Below are positions 16,914-26,558 of a stretch of 59,207 nucleotides of DNA, one piece after another. The translations under genes were made by a program, and so were the position numbers. The notes beneath the pieces were generated by a model. The model made no database searches and was not told the origin of the DNA. It worked only from the letters and a program-made list of their open reading frames with translations. Position 1 is the first letter of the stretch. Each line of letters starts with the position of its first letter. Origin of the DNA: Tyzzerella sp. (GTDB taxonomy: Bacteria; Bacillota; Clostridia; Lachnospirales; Anaerotignaceae); the NCBI GenBank assembly GCA_019415525.1, contig DXZA01000027.1, positions 1 through 59,207 of the forward strand. The letters run 5' to 3'.

Positions 16914-17987
16914 TTATTCAAGGAAATCTTTAAGTTTTTTACTTCTGCTAGGGTGACGAAGTTTTCTTAAAGCTTTTGCCTCAATCTGACGAATACGTTC
17001 TCTTGTTACATTAAATTCCTTACCTACTTCTTCAAGAGTTCTTGCTCTTCCGTCATCAAGACCAAAACGAAGTCTTAAAACTTTTTTCTCTCTTTCTGTA
17101 AGAGTATCTAAAACTTCTATAAGTTGTTCTTTAAGAAGTGTAAAGGCAGCAGCCTCTGCTGGTGCAGGAATATCATCATCAGGAATAAAATCGCCAAGAT
17201 GGCTATCTTCTTCCTCACCGATAGGAGTTTCAAGAGAAACAGGCTCCTGAGCTATTTTCATAATTTCTCTTACTTTTTCAACAGGCATTTGCATTTCAAC
17301 AGCAAGTTCTTCTGCAACAGGTTCACGACCAAGTTCCTGAAGAAGCTGTCTTGAAATTCTTATAAGTTTGTTTATTGTTTCAACCATATGAACAGGTATA
17401 CGAATTGTTCTTGCTTGGTCAGCAATAGCTCTTGTTATTGCTTGTCTTATCCACCAAGTTGCATAAGTACTAAACTTATAACCTTTTCTATAATCGAATT
17501 TTTCAACAGCTTTTATAAGACCAAGATTACCTTCTTGTATAAGGTCTAAGAAAAGCATTCCTCTACCTACATATCTTTTTGCAATAGAAACAACAAGACG
17601 AAGATTTGCTTCTGCAAGTTTCTTTTTAGCATATTCGTCCCCTTCTTCCATTCTTTGTGCAAGTTCAATTTCTTCATCTGCACTTAAAAGAGGAACTTTA
17701 CCAATTTCTTTAAGGTACATACGAACAGGGTCATCAATATTTATACCTTCTGGAAGAGAAAGGTCTAAATCTTTATCAATTTCTTCCTCTGCGTCCATAA
17801 CCCCAAGTACGTCAATACCTTGAGCTTCAAAATATTCATATACTTTATCAATCTGTTCGGCTTCAAGCTCTATATCTCCAAGATGGTCCATAATCTCTTT
17901 ATATTCGAGCACACCTTTTTTCTTTTTACCTATTGCTACAAGTTCTTTTAAACGGGTTATAAATGTATTTTCTTCTACTGGTTTCAA
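16914..17987 (-). CDS. rpoD: Housekeeping sigma factor SigA
   Basis: A 357-aa primary sigma-70. Region 1.1 is at ~5-80, then DPVRMYLKEIGKVPLLSADEE (region 1.2). Region 2 includes YKFSTYATWWIRQAITRAI (-10 recognition). Region 4 ends with TREKRIRQ-type TRERIRQIEAKALRKLRHP. The start is TTG, six bases after AAGGAAGG. It lies 30 bases downstream of dnaG, as in the macromolecular-synthesis operon of Firmicutes. Confidence 0.98.
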   Translation of the reverse strand: MKPVEENTFITRLKELVAIGKKKKGVLEYKEIMDHLGDIELEAEQIDKVYEYFEAQGIDVLGVMDAEEEIDKDLDLSLPEGINIDDPVRMYLKEIGKVPLLSADEEIELAQRMEEGDEYAKKKLAEANLRLVVSIAKRYVGRGMLFLDLIQEGNLGLIKAVEKFDYRKGYKFSTYATWWIRQAITRAIADQARTIRIPVHMVETINKLIRISRQLLQELGREPVAEELAVEMQMPVEKVREIMKIAQEPVSLETPIGEEEDSHLGDFIPDDDIPAPAEAAAFTLLKEQLIEVLDTLTEREKKVLRLRFGLDDGRARTLEEVGKEFNVTRERIRQIEAKALRKLRHPSRSKKLKDFLE

Positions 17988-18017
17988 AGCAGACCTTCCT
18001 TTCTAATACACTCTATT

Positions 18018-19814
18018 TTAACCATTTGTAATAGTGATATACAATCTATCAAGATTTCTTTTTTCCTCAACGATATTCATAACATCTTCAATACTTGTGG
18101 CATTAGAAGACTTCTCGTCAAGGTACGCTTTTTTAATTATTTTTATATTTTCATTAAGAGCCTTTTCCAGTTCATTTTCTTTACTATAATTAAAATTAAC
18201 TGCAAAAATCTCTGTAACATATTTCTGTTCTTCAACAGATTGAAAATGGTTTACTATTTCTGCCGGAAAAATCTGTCCACCTTTTTCATTTATATCATAT
18301 ATAATAAGTGCTGTCTTTTTATAAACATCTGTTAAAAAATCAGAAGGATTAATATATTTTTTTACTACATTATAAACATTTATGTTTGAAGCTATAGCAG
18401 AAAGAAGCTCTCTTTGTGCTTCCATAACACCTTTTGATTTTATTAATATATTATTATTAGAAACATTATTATTTTGTATTCTTCTTCTTTTTCTTTCTGC
18501 TTCTTTTGCAAAATCAGCCTCTGCAATTTGAGTTATTTTATAAATTTCTTTTTTAATTGCTTCTTCAGAAATTCCCGTTTCTTTAGAAACTTCTTTTATA
18601 TAAACATCTCTTTCTATGTCACTTGGTAGACTTGCAAGTATTTTTGCAGCATCTATTGTAAATTTGACTTTATGCTCTGGATTGTTTAAATTATAATCTT
18701 TTCTTTTACAATTAATTTGGAAAGAAATATGACTTACAGCACTAACAAGAAGTTTTGAAAACTCCATTGGACCATTATGCTTTATAAACTCATCAGGGTC
18801 TTTACCATCAGGAACTTGTAAAACTTTAACATTAAATCCATTACCAATAAGTATTGGAATAGCTCTAAGAGCTGCATTTGTTCCTGCTGTATCACTATCA
18901 TAAAGTATTATTACATCATCAGCATACTTTTTAAGAACTCTTGCATGTTCATTATTAAAAGCAGTACCTAAAGATGCACATACATTATGAAATCCAGCCT
19001 GATATATGCTTATCATATCCATATATCCTTCAACTAATATAATTTCTCTTCGTCTTGTACTCTTTGCAAAATTAAGACCATAAAGGTTACGGCTTTTATT
19101 AAAAATCATAGTTTCCGGCGAATTAAGATATTTAGGTTCACCCTTACCCATAACACGTCCACCGAACCCTATTATTCTTCCCGAAACATCTATAATAGGA
19201 AACATAAGCCTATTAAAAAACCTATCATGATAGCCATCAGAATTTTTATTCTCTATTACAAGACCACTTTTAAGCATATCCGAAACTTGGTATCCATTTT
19301 CCAAAAGATGCCTATATAGTGAATCACGGCTATCGGGAGCAAAACCTATACCAAATTTTTTTTGTGTATTTGGCAAAACTCCCCTTTCATTAAGATATTT
19401 AAGGGTGCTTTCTCCCAAAGTTTCGTGAAGTTTTTCATAATAAAATCTAGCTGCTGTTTTATGCATATTGAAAAGAGTCTGGCGTTGTCTTTCTTCTTCT
19501 TTTTCCTGTTCAGACTGTTCCGGCTCAGGAAGTGAAATATGAGCTCTATCTGCAAGTATTTCAACTGCTTCAAGAAAATCACAGTTTTCAGTTTGCATAA
19601 CAAAGCTATAAACATTTCCTGCTGCACCACAACCAAAACAATAATAAAATTGCTTGTCTGCACTCACAGAAAAAGAAGGTGTATTTTCATTATGAAAAGG
19701 GCAAAGTCCAAAATAAGAACCACCCTTTCTCGTAAGGGGCATAAAATCCCCTATAACTTCAACTATGTCATTTTGAGTTCTAATTTCCTCAATCAAATCT
19801 TGAGAATATCTCAT
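18018..19814 (-). CDS. dnaG: DNA primase
   Basis: A 598-aa primase that makes RNA primers at the fork. The zinc ribbon uses C38, H41, C59 and C62 (LCPFHNENTPSF ... YYCFGCG). The TOPRIM catalytic core is at ~255-345 with LVEGYMDMISIYQAGF and ILYDSDTAG. The C-terminal ~150 residues are the helicase-binding part. The ATG has GAGGGTGA upstream. The gene order dgt-dnaG-rpoD is typical. Confidence 0.97.
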   Translation of the reverse strand: MRYSQDLIEEIRTQNDIVEVIGDFMPLTRKGGSYFGLCPFHNENTPSFSVSADKQFYYCFGCGAAGNVYSFVMQTENCDFLEAVEILADRAHISLPEPEQSEQEKEEERQRQTLFNMHKTAARFYYEKLHETLGESTLKYLNERGVLPNTQKKFGIGFAPDSRDSLYRHLLENGYQVSDMLKSGLVIENKNSDGYHDRFFNRLMFPIIDVSGRIIGFGGRVMGKGEPKYLNSPETMIFNKSRNLYGLNFAKSTRRREIILVEGYMDMISIYQAGFHNVCASLGTAFNNEHARVLKKYADDVIILYDSDTAGTNAALRAIPILIGNGFNVKVLQVPDGKDPDEFIKHNGPMEFSKLLVSAVSHISFQINCKRKDYNLNNPEHKVKFTIDAAKILASLPSDIERDVYIKEVSKETGISEEAIKKEIYKITQIAEADFAKEAERKRRRIQNNNVSNNNILIKSKGVMEAQRELLSAIASNINVYNVVKKYINPSDFLTDVYKKTALIIYDINEKGGQIFPAEIVNHFQSVEEQKYVTEIFAVNFNYSKENELEKALNENIKIIKKAYLDEKSSNATSIEDVMNIVEEKRNLDRLYITITNG

Positions 19815-20000
19815 AACGGCATCACCCTCTTTAATATATATTTCGACATTTAAGGCTTATTTCCTTCTATATATATTAATCTTTGTATACATCAACAAAT
19901 TTAAAATTATCTATTTATATTCTATGTTAAGATTACACAGAAATATTGTTCAAAAATTATTGAAAAATACATAAAATTGTATTATAATATAAATCTATGC

Positions 20001-21008
20001 TTAATAAATGTTCCAAGACTTAGGCACAGAAATATCTATAAACTTTTTAATAGCAAATCTATCAGTCATACAAGCTATATAGTCACAAACTACCCTTTCA
20101 ATATCAACGCCTTTTTCTATAAATCTTTTAAACTCATCACTCATTTTGTATGGTTTTTCGCAATAATATTCATAAAGTCTTTTTATCATATTTTCTGTTT
20201 TTTCTTCTTCTTTTTTTGCTTGGTCATTCATATATACATTTTTGAAAAGATATTTTCTAAGGTCATACACAGCCTTTGACATATCTTCACTTTGTTTTAT
20301 ATTATTTATACCAATACTATTTTCAACAGTATTATGTATCATAAAATTAATTCTTTCTTCAAAGCTTTTACCAACAACATCAGTAATATCTTTTGGAATA
20401 TCACTTTCTTTTAAAATACCACCTCTTATAGCATCATCAATATCATGATTAATATAAGCTATTTTATCTGAAAGTCTTACAACCTTCCCTTCAAGTGTTG
20501 ATGGATTAAATCTTGTTCTATGATTTAATATTCCATCACGTACTTCAACAGTAAGATTAAGTCCTTTTCCATCATTTTCAAGAACTTCAACAACTCTGAC
20601 ACTTTGAACATTATGTTCAAAACCAAATGGTGACAAATTATTAAGTATTCTTTCGCCAGAGTGCCCAAAAGGTGTATGCCCCAAGTCATGACCTAATGCT
20701 ATTGCTTCTGTTAAATCTTCATTTAAACGTAATGCTCTTGCTATTGTTCTTGCAATTTGAGAAACTTCAAGAGTATGTGTAAGTCTTGTTCTATAATGGT
20801 CACCTTCAGGAGATATAAAAACCTGAGTTTTATGTTTCATTCTTCTAAAAGCCTTACTATGTAATATTCTATCTCTATCTCTTTGAAATTCAGTTCTTAT
20901 ATCACATTTTTCTTCAAAAAAATCCCTACCTTTTGTATTTGCACTTTTCATAGCAAATTCAGAAAGTATATGGTTTTCTATATTTTCATGTTCAATCCTT
21001 ATATTCAT
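20001..21008 (-). CDS. dgt: dGTPase-like HD phosphohydrolase
   Basis: A 335-aa dNTP triphosphohydrolase of the short Gram-positive type. The HD motifs are R..THTLEVSQIARTIAR (~75-90), ALGHDLGHTPFGHSGE (~100-115) and LSDKIAYINHDIDDA. The start at 21008 (MNIRIEHEN) has AGGTGG upstream; the hydrophobic in-frame extension before it has no site. About 190 bases of non-coding DNA separate it from dnaG. Confidence 0.93.
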   Translation of the reverse strand: MNIRIEHENIENHILSEFAMKSANTKGRDFFEEKCDIRTEFQRDRDRILHSKAFRRMKHKTQVFISPEGDHYRTRLTHTLEVSQIARTIARALRLNEDLTEAIALGHDLGHTPFGHSGERILNNLSPFGFEHNVQSVRVVEVLENDGKGLNLTVEVRDGILNHRTRFNPSTLEGKVVRLSDKIAYINHDIDDAIRGGILKESDIPKDITDVVGKSFEERINFMIHNTVENSIGINNIKQSEDMSKAVYDLRKYLFKNVYMNDQAKKEEEKTENMIKRLYEYYCEKPYKMSDEFKRFIEKGVDIERVVCDYIACMTDRFAIKKFIDISVPKSWNIY

Positions 21009-21100
21009 AATAAGCACCACCTTTCTAAAAACACAAGACATTTTTCCTACATAATATAAATACTGCATTTTTTTATAAACTCCTCTTTTTTTTGCAAAAA

Positions 21101-21122
21101 AATAAGGCATAACTGCCTTATT
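21101..21122 (-). terminator. Terminator of the DUF4397 gene
   Basis: A nine-base perfect stem (21101-21109 with 21114-21122) directly abuts the stop codon, with a T7 tract on the minus strand. Confidence 0.8.
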
Positions 21123-22037
21123 TTAAATATTTTCTTTAAAAACTCTTAATTGTATAGGAATATTAATATTATCACCTAAAATATAAACACTATAACAATT
21201 ACCACCTTCAAAATATATTTGAGGTTCTTCCACAACAATTCTCATAGTTCCTGACATAGTTAATTTTATATTATGATACCCTTCTTCTAATATTAAATAT
21301 CCACTTATATCATTATGATAAAAATTCTTTATTACAACAATATCATCAACATAAATATCTAAATATGTTTTATTTTCAGATACACTTATAAATCGTACTC
21401 TAGCTGTATTACTATTTATTTTATTACAACTACTTTCAGTAATAATCATAGAATAATTATTTTTATTTCCCTCAAAAGCACCTGTATATTTTGAAAAACT
21501 TTGTATTTTTATAATTTTTTCATATAGTTTATTATTTGTTCCTGCTTTATAAACTCTTAATCTATGATTACCAGTTAAAAATATATAATAATTTGTATAT
21601 TCACCAAAACTAATATTATTTACAACTTTATCATTATCAATATAAATATCTATATTTTCAGCATATCCATTAATAAATCTCATATACCCATATCTTAATA
21701 TTGGTATTACAGGAAGTATAGTAACACCTGTTGATACTTCTGGTGTTACACTACCTATAGGTCCAAATCCTGGTGCTGCCGGTTCAAAATCATCTGTCGA
21801 TACTTCCGGTGTTACACCTCCTATAGGACCAAGTCCTGGTGCTGCCGGTTCAAAATCATCTGTTGATACTTCCGGTGTTACACCTCCTATAGGACCAAGT
21901 CCTGGTGCCGCCGGTTCAAAATTATTACTAATTATATTTTTTATATCAGAAAATTCACTTGGCTGAAATCTTGTTTCATTATATGGTCCTGTTCTTCTAT
22001 TACTAATACTAAAGTTAAAAATATTGTCATTATTCAT
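21123..22037 (-). CDS. DUF4397-type protein with three 22-aa Pro/Gly repeats
   Basis: A 304-aa protein with no signal peptide. Residues ~42-107 are three tandem repeats of FEPAAPGLGPIGGVTPEV type. Residues ~120-300 hold two DUF4397-like beta domains (YMRFINGYAENIDIYIDN and ARVRFISVSENKTYLDIYVD). In spore-forming Clostridia such proteins are often surface or spore-coat associated, but nothing here proves it. The ATG at 22037 has GGGGGTG upstream. A CATAnnnTA-like element (minus strand, 22055-22063) could be a sporulation -10, or an ordinary one. It is divergent from feoA. Confidence 0.72.
   Translation of the reverse strand: MNNDNIFNFSISNRRTGPYNETRFQPSEFSDIKNIISNNFEPAAPGLGPIGGVTPEVSTDDFEPAAPGLGPIGGVTPEVSTDDFEPAAPGFGPIGSVTPEVSTGVTILPVIPILRYGYMRFINGYAENIDIYIDNDKVVNNISFGEYTNYYIFLTGNHRLRVYKAGTNNKLYEKIIKIQSFSKYTGAFEGNKNNYSMIITESSCNKINSNTARVRFISVSENKTYLDIYVDDIVVIKNFYHNDISGYLILEEGYHNIKLTMSGTMRIVVEEPQIYFEGGNCYSVYILGDNINIPIQLRVFKENI
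21726..21923 (-). repeat. Three 66-bp tandem repeats inside the DUF4397 gene
   Basis: Three consecutive 66-bp units (21726-21791, 21792-21857, 21858-21923) each encode 22 residues. The two promoter-proximal units differ at only a few bases, while the third carries several changes (Leu to Phe, Gly to Ser). The near identity points to recent duplication and likely copy-number variation between strains. Confidence 0.92.
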
Positions 22038-22148
22038 ATACACACCCCCTTCTATATAATATGAAAGAGTATTTAACATATTACAAAAGTAACACTTAAA
22101 AATAAATAAACATAATATATTATGAAACTTAAATTGTAGGTGTAAAAT

Positions 22149-22385
22149 ATGGATACAATACCTCTTTCAAATATTAAAGAAGGTTCAACAGCATATGTTG
22201 TAAAAATACACTCTAAAGGCACTATAAGAAGACGACTACAAGATATAGGAATAATAAACGGAACTAAAATAAAATGTATACGAAAAAGCCCTTTAGGTGA
22301 CCCTTGTGCATATCTTATATATGGAACACTTATTGCAATAAGAAATAGTGATGCAAAAAATATAATGGTATCTGTAAAGGGGTGA
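22149..22385 (+). CDS. feoA: Ferrous iron transport protein A
   Basis: A 78-aa cytoplasmic SH3-like FeoA, a small partner of FeoB. The stretches IPLSNIKEGSTAYVVKI and RRRLQDIGIINGTKIKCIRKSPLGDP are typical. It ends four bases before feoB. A 14-base palindrome CATAATATATTATG (22111-22124) in the upstream region may be an operator, but no clear Fur box is seen. Confidence 0.93.
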   Translation: MDTIPLSNIKEGSTAYVVKIHSKGTIRRRLQDIGIINGTKIKCIRKSPLGDPCAYLIYGTLIAIRNSDAKNIMVSVKG

Positions 22386-22389
22386 TTTT

Positions 22390-24486
22390 ATGACTAATCC
22401 TTTTAAAAAAATCAATACTTCATATGATGTTCTTATAGCACTTGCAGGAAATCCAAATGTAGGAAAAAGTACAGTATTTAATAAGCTTACAGGACTAAAT
22501 CAGCATACAGGAAACTGGTCAGGTAAAACTGTATCAAATGTTATAGGATATTGTAATTATAAAGATTTAAGGTTTGCTTTTGCAGATATTCCGGGGACAT
22601 ATTCATTGTTATCTCATTCAAAAGAGGAAGAAGAAGCAAGAAATTTTATATATTTTAAAAAACCTAATATAACAGTAATAGTATGTGATGCTTCTTGTAT
22701 ACTCAGAAATCTTAATCTTGTTCTCCAAATACTTGAAATAACAGATAATGCTATACTTTGTCTTAATCTTATGGACGAAGCAACAAAAAAAGGTATAAAA
22801 ATAAATATATCTCTTTTGGAGGAAAGGATTAAAATTCCTGTTATACCAATGACAGCATCAAAAAATAAAGGATTTGAAGCCCTTCTTGAAAAAATATATA
22901 CAGTATATAAAAATAATAAACAAAATAAAAAAATAAAAATAGATTATGATAATATTACAGAAAGTGCTATTGATATTATATTAAATGAAATTAAAAATGA
23001 AAATTTTTCAAATATAAATAAACGTTGGCTAGCTTTAAGACTATTAGAAGAAAAATATGATTTTATTGATACTTTAGAAAATAATATAAATATTTTTGAA
23101 AATGAAAAATATTTATTAATATCAGCATTAGAAAAATCAGAAAAATTTATTAAACAAAATGCACCTAAAGATTTTTTTATAGAAGATAAAATAGCAGAAG
23201 GCTTAATAAATACAGCTAATAAAATATGTAATGGTGTAGTAAGTGAAAACACATCTTCTTACAGTATAAAAGATAACAAAATAGATAATATACTTACAGG
23301 CAAATATACAGCTTTTCCAATTATGTTTTTACTTCTTATATTTATATTATGGATTACAATAAAGGGTGCAAATTATCCTTCTGCAATATTATACGATTTT
23401 CTATTTTCATTTGAAAATAGGCTATATTTAGGACTTTTAAATATAAATATTCCTGAAACTATATGTAATATGCTTATATTTGGAGTATATAGAGTACTTG
23501 CTTGGGTAGTATCAGTAATGCTTCCTCCTATGGCAATATTTTTTCCGTTATTTACAATACTTGAAGATTTAGGATATTTGCCAAGAATGGCTTTTAATCT
23601 TGATTGTTGTTTTAAAAAATGTAATGCTTGTGGAAAACAAGCGTTATGTATGGCAATGGGATTTGGTTGTAATGCTGTTGGAGTAACAGGTTGTCGAATT
23701 ATAGACTCTCCAAGAGAAAGACTTATCGCTATAATAACAAATAGCTTTGTACCTTGTAACGGACGATTTCCAACACTTATAACGATAATAACAATATTTT
23801 TTGTAGGTAGTGGAAAATATTCAAATATTGCTTCTTCTGCAATACTTGCCTGTATAATACTTTTCGGTGTAGTAATGACATTAATAGTATCTGGTATATT
23901 AGGACATATATTTTTAAAAGGCTTACCTGCTTCATTTACACTTGAATTACCACCTTATAGAAAACCTCAAATAACAAAAGTATTAATACATTCAATATTT
24001 GATAGAACTATATTCATATTAGGAAAAGCAATTTCTGTTGCAGCACCAGCCGGACTTATAATATGGATATTATCAAATATAACATTTGAAGGAAAAGGAC
24101 TAATTTATATTATGAGTGATTTTTTAGACCCATTTGCATCTCTTTTTGGTCTTGATGGCATAATATTAACAGCATTTATACTCGGTTTTCCTGCAAATGA
24201 GATAGTAATACCTATTATGGTAATGGCATATATGGGAAATACAACACTTGCAGAAATGGATAATATACTTTGCCTTAAAAATATATTAATAGAAAATGGC
24301 TGGACAATTCAAACTGCATTATCTGTAATGATATTCTCAATAATGCATTGGCCTTGTTCAACAACTTGTTTAACAATAAAAAAAGAAACAGGAAGTATTA
24401 AATGGGTTGTTATTTCTATAATTGTACCTGTAATATGTGGTCTTACAATATGTGGATTATTAAATTTATTTTTTAATATGATATAA
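22390..24486 (+). CDS. feoB: Ferrous iron transporter B
   Basis: A 698-aa membrane Fe(II) importer. The N-terminal G domain has GNPNVGKSTVFNKLTG (G1), FADIPGTYSLL (G3) and LNLMDEA (G4). After a helical GDI-like region (~165-290) come about eight to ten membrane helices with the gate motifs NSFVPCNGRFPT and HWPCSTTCLT. No feoC gene follows; a terminator does. The operon fits iron uptake under anoxic conditions. Confidence 0.96.
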   Translation: MTNPFKKINTSYDVLIALAGNPNVGKSTVFNKLTGLNQHTGNWSGKTVSNVIGYCNYKDLRFAFADIPGTYSLLSHSKEEEEARNFIYFKKPNITVIVCDASCILRNLNLVLQILEITDNAILCLNLMDEATKKGIKINISLLEERIKIPVIPMTASKNKGFEALLEKIYTVYKNNKQNKKIKIDYDNITESAIDIILNEIKNENFSNINKRWLALRLLEEKYDFIDTLENNINIFENEKYLLISALEKSEKFIKQNAPKDFFIEDKIAEGLINTANKICNGVVSENTSSYSIKDNKIDNILTGKYTAFPIMFLLLIFILWITIKGANYPSAILYDFLFSFENRLYLGLLNINIPETICNMLIFGVYRVLAWVVSVMLPPMAIFFPLFTILEDLGYLPRMAFNLDCCFKKCNACGKQALCMAMGFGCNAVGVTGCRIIDSPRERLIAIITNSFVPCNGRFPTLITIITIFFVGSGKYSNIASSAILACIILFGVVMTLIVSGILGHIFLKGLPASFTLELPPYRKPQITKVLIHSIFDRTIFILGKAISVAAPAGLIIWILSNITFEGKGLIYIMSDFLDPFASLFGLDGIILTAFILGFPANEIVIPIMVMAYMGNTTLAEMDNILCLKNILIENGWTIQTALSVMIFSIMHWPCSTTCLTIKKETGSIKWVVISIIVPVICGLTICGLLNLFFNMI

Positions 24487-24517
24487 AAAAGGAAAGCCTT
24501 TGGCTTTCCTTTTTTTA
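24485..24517 (+). terminator. feoAB terminator
   Basis: A perfect 14-bp stem (24485-24498 with 24502-24515) with a three-base loop starts inside the feoB stop region and ends in T7. It can also serve the convergent parvulin gene. Confidence 0.9.
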
Positions 24518-24519
24518 AA

Positions 24520-25272
24520 TTAAAATACCTGTACATTATGTTTTGCTTTAAGTTCGTCCATAACTTCTTTGTATTTTGCTTCATATTTAGCTGTTTTAAC
24601 ATTTTTAATAACTTCATCTTTTACTTCTTCAAAAGCTTTTGTTTTAGCTTCTGTTCTATCATATACTTTTATAAGATGATATCCAAACTGTGTTTTTACA
24701 GCATCACTTACTTCATTTAATGGAAGTTCAAAAGCAGCATCTTCAAATTCTTTAACCATCATACCTCTTCCGAATTTTCCTAAATCTCCACCTGCTGTAT
24801 TTGAAGGACAACTTGAGTATTGTTTTGCAGCATCTTCAAAAGAAAGTCCGTTTTCAGCTATTTCACTTTTAATTTTATTAGCTTCTTCTTCTGTGTTTAC
24901 GAGTATATGTTTTGCAGAAACGCTTGCTTTATCAGCAAATCCTTCTTTATGAGCATTATAAAATTCCATAGCCTCTTCATCAGAAACTTCTATTCCTGCA
25001 AAAATATCGTCCATAACAAATTTTGTCATAAGCTGTTCAACAATAAGGTCCATTTGAGCAATATATTCTTCTCTTTTATCAATACCCATTTCAAAACCTT
25101 TATCTTTAAGAAGCATAAAAGCTATTTTCTGTTCAAGAAGCTGTTTCATACCTTCTTCTGTTTCAAAATACATTTTCTGGTTTGGAGGATATTTTTCAAT
25201 AATAGCACTAAGGCTTTCTTTTGTAATCTCTTTACCATCAACAGTTGCAAGTACTTTTTTTGTGTTTTCCAT
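24520..25272 (-). CDS. Parvulin-type peptidyl-prolyl isomerase
   Basis: About 250 aa and no signal peptide, so probably cytoplasmic, unlike PrsA. The N-terminal helical SurA-like part is at ~1-110. The parvulin domain is at ~112-205 (SVSAKHILVNTEEEA, CPSNTAGGDLGKFGRGMMVKEFEDAAF, TQFGYHLIKVYD). Two start codons are possible, 25281 and 25272. I prefer 25272, because the purine-rich AAAGGA is too close to the first one. Confidence 0.9.
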   Translation of the reverse strand: MENTKKVLATVDGKEITKESLSAIIEKYPPNQKMYFETEEGMKQLLEQKIAFMLLKDKGFEMGIDKREEYIAQMDLIVEQLMTKFVMDDIFAGIEVSDEEAMEFYNAHKEGFADKASVSAKHILVNTEEEANKIKSEIAENGLSFEDAAKQYSSCPSNTAGGDLGKFGRGMMVKEFEDAAFELPLNEVSDAVKTQFGYHLIKVYDRTEAKTKAFEEVKDEVIKNVKTAKYEAKYKEVMDELKAKHNVQVF

Positions 25273-25328
25273 AGTTTTCATTTTCCTTTGCTAAGTATTT
25301 TTTTGATATATTATAACATAACTTATGT

Positions 25329-25613
25329 TTATTGGCAGTAGTTTCTTTTTAAAACCTCAAAAACCTCCATTATACGGTTATCACTTATAAAATAATAAAT
25401 ATTTTGACCTTTTTTTTCATAATCAATTATACCTGCCAAAGAAAGTACGGAAAGATGCTGTGATACAGCAGACTGTGTTATATTAAGTTCTTTAGTAAGA
25501 TTATTTACAGTCATAGGCCCATCAATAAGCATACACAATATAAGAAGTCTGTTTTCATTTGATAAAGTTTTCAAAATTTTTGAAACTTCCTTTGCTCTTT
25601 CCTTAATATCCAT
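25329..25613 (-). CDS. ArsR-family regulator with BigR/SqrR-like cysteine pair
   Basis: A 94-aa winged-helix repressor. Recognition region: LTKELNITQSAVSQHLSVLSLAGIIDY. It lacks the ELCVCD metal site of arsenic sensors. It has just two cysteines, C27 in RLLILCML and C93 in the C-terminal NYCQ, 66 residues apart. The same positions and spacing occur in the reactive-sulfur sensors SqrR (C41/C107) and BigR (C42/C108) and in YgaV. Its start overlaps the stop of the Fe-S membrane gene (TAATG). It probably represses its own operon and the divergent permease. Sulfur sensing is inference. Confidence 0.85.
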   Translation of the reverse strand: MDIKERAKEVSKILKTLSNENRLLILCMLIDGPMTVNNLTKELNITQSAVSQHLSVLSLAGIIDYEKKGQNIYYFISDNRIMEVFEVLKRNYCQ

Positions 25614-26191
25614 TAAATTTCATCTCCTCTGTGTTTTATACGACATATGCCTTGAGTCATAGTCCCCATAGGACAGTATACACACCATGAACGTGGTTTG
25701 AAAAGTATCATTGTTATAATTCCCAAAACTGTTGATGTAAGCATAATACTATAAAAACCAAAAGCAAACTGGTATATCCAATGTGAAAACATATCTGTTG
25801 AAACCCAATTCCAAGGTAATTTAAAAGTCCAAAGAAGTGTAACAACCTCTTTCATATCTTTTACATTTGAAAAAACAAGATATGTGTTAAAAAGCATATT
25901 TATAAACATAATCATAAAAAATGCAAGGAAACCATATCTAAACCACTTTGAACGTAAAAATTTAGGTATATCTTTATTTCTTGAAAGCTTAAATTTTGTA
26001 CCTAAAAGCTGAAAAAGCTGACCTCTACCACAATATTTATTACAATATGCCTTATTACCTTTTACAATAGAAATTATAAGAGGTATTGAAAAACATAACA
26101 GTCCAAGCCAAGCAAACATAATATTAAAAAATCCAAGTATTAAATATAAAGCTGATACTATATAAAGATAATCATTCCATTGTTTTTTCAT
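25613..26191 (-). CDS. NapH-type 4Fe-4S membrane protein
   Basis: A 192-aa integral membrane protein with about four to five membrane helices. Two cysteine clusters face the cytoplasmic side: YCNKYCGRGQLFQLLG (~48-63) and SWCVYCPMGTMTQGICR (~168-184). This resembles the NapH/MauN/RnfC-neighbour class of membrane electron carriers. It overlaps the ferredoxin gene by four bases (ATGA), so the two are translationally coupled. It likely passes electrons to or from the ferredoxin. The final acceptor is unknown. Confidence 0.82.
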   Translation of the reverse strand: MKKQWNDYLYIVSALYLILGFFNIMFAWLGLLCFSIPLIISIVKGNKAYCNKYCGRGQLFQLLGTKFKLSRNKDIPKFLRSKWFRYGFLAFFMIMFINMLFNTYLVFSNVKDMKEVVTLLWTFKLPWNWVSTDMFSHWIYQFAFGFYSIMLTSTVLGIITMILFKPRSWCVYCPMGTMTQGICRIKHRGDEI

Positions 26192-26385
26192 ATTCTCTCT
26201 CCTATTCTCATAACACTAGCTGGACAAACTTTTACACATTTCCCACAGCCTACACATTTATCAGGGTCTACTTTAGCCTTTATACCATTATTTATTGATA
26301 TTGCACTTTTAGGACAAACTTTCATACAAGTTCCACAAGCAACACACTCATTTGAAACATAACATAGCTTAAATTTTCTTTCCAT
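26188..26385 (-). CDS. Two-cluster ferredoxin
   Basis: A 65-aa 2[4Fe-4S] ferredoxin with CVACGTCMKVCP (~15-26) and CVGCGKCVKVCP (~44-55). It is the first gene of the ferredoxin / Fe-S membrane protein / ArsR operon, with AAAGGGG upstream. Cytoplasmic electron carrier. Confidence 0.93.
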   Translation of the reverse strand: MERKFKLCYVSNECVACGTCMKVCPKSAISINNGIKAKVDPDKCVGCGKCVKVCPASVMRIGERI

Positions 26386-26558
26386 AATATTTTCCCCTTT
26401 ATATTAGTTTATTCTAATATACTAATATAATATATATTTGTCAATAGATAAATTTCATATTGACATTTTTCGATATGAGTAATAAAATATCAAATAGATA
26501 AATATAAATATATCGATATGAATTTATAAAAATATTATTAAAAAGGAGATTAATACAA
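26386..26558. promoter_or_regulatory. Divergent promoters and operators of the ArsR unit
   Basis: Plus strand: TTGACA (26460-26465), 17 bases, TAAAAT (26483-26488), reading to the permease. Minus strand: TTGACA, 17 bases, TATATT, reading to the ferredoxin. The element TCGATATGA occurs twice (26470-26478, inside the plus spacer, and 26513-26521), 43 bases apart. A perfect inverted repeat ATATTAG-N6-CTAATAT (26401-26420) flanks the minus start. Either element could be the ArsR operator. Confidence 0.65.

Noticed and set aside
22111..22124. Palindrome CATAATATATTATG as a Fur box for feoAB
   Set aside because: It does not match the Fur consensus and could arise from AT-rich promoter sequence; kept only as a possible operator.
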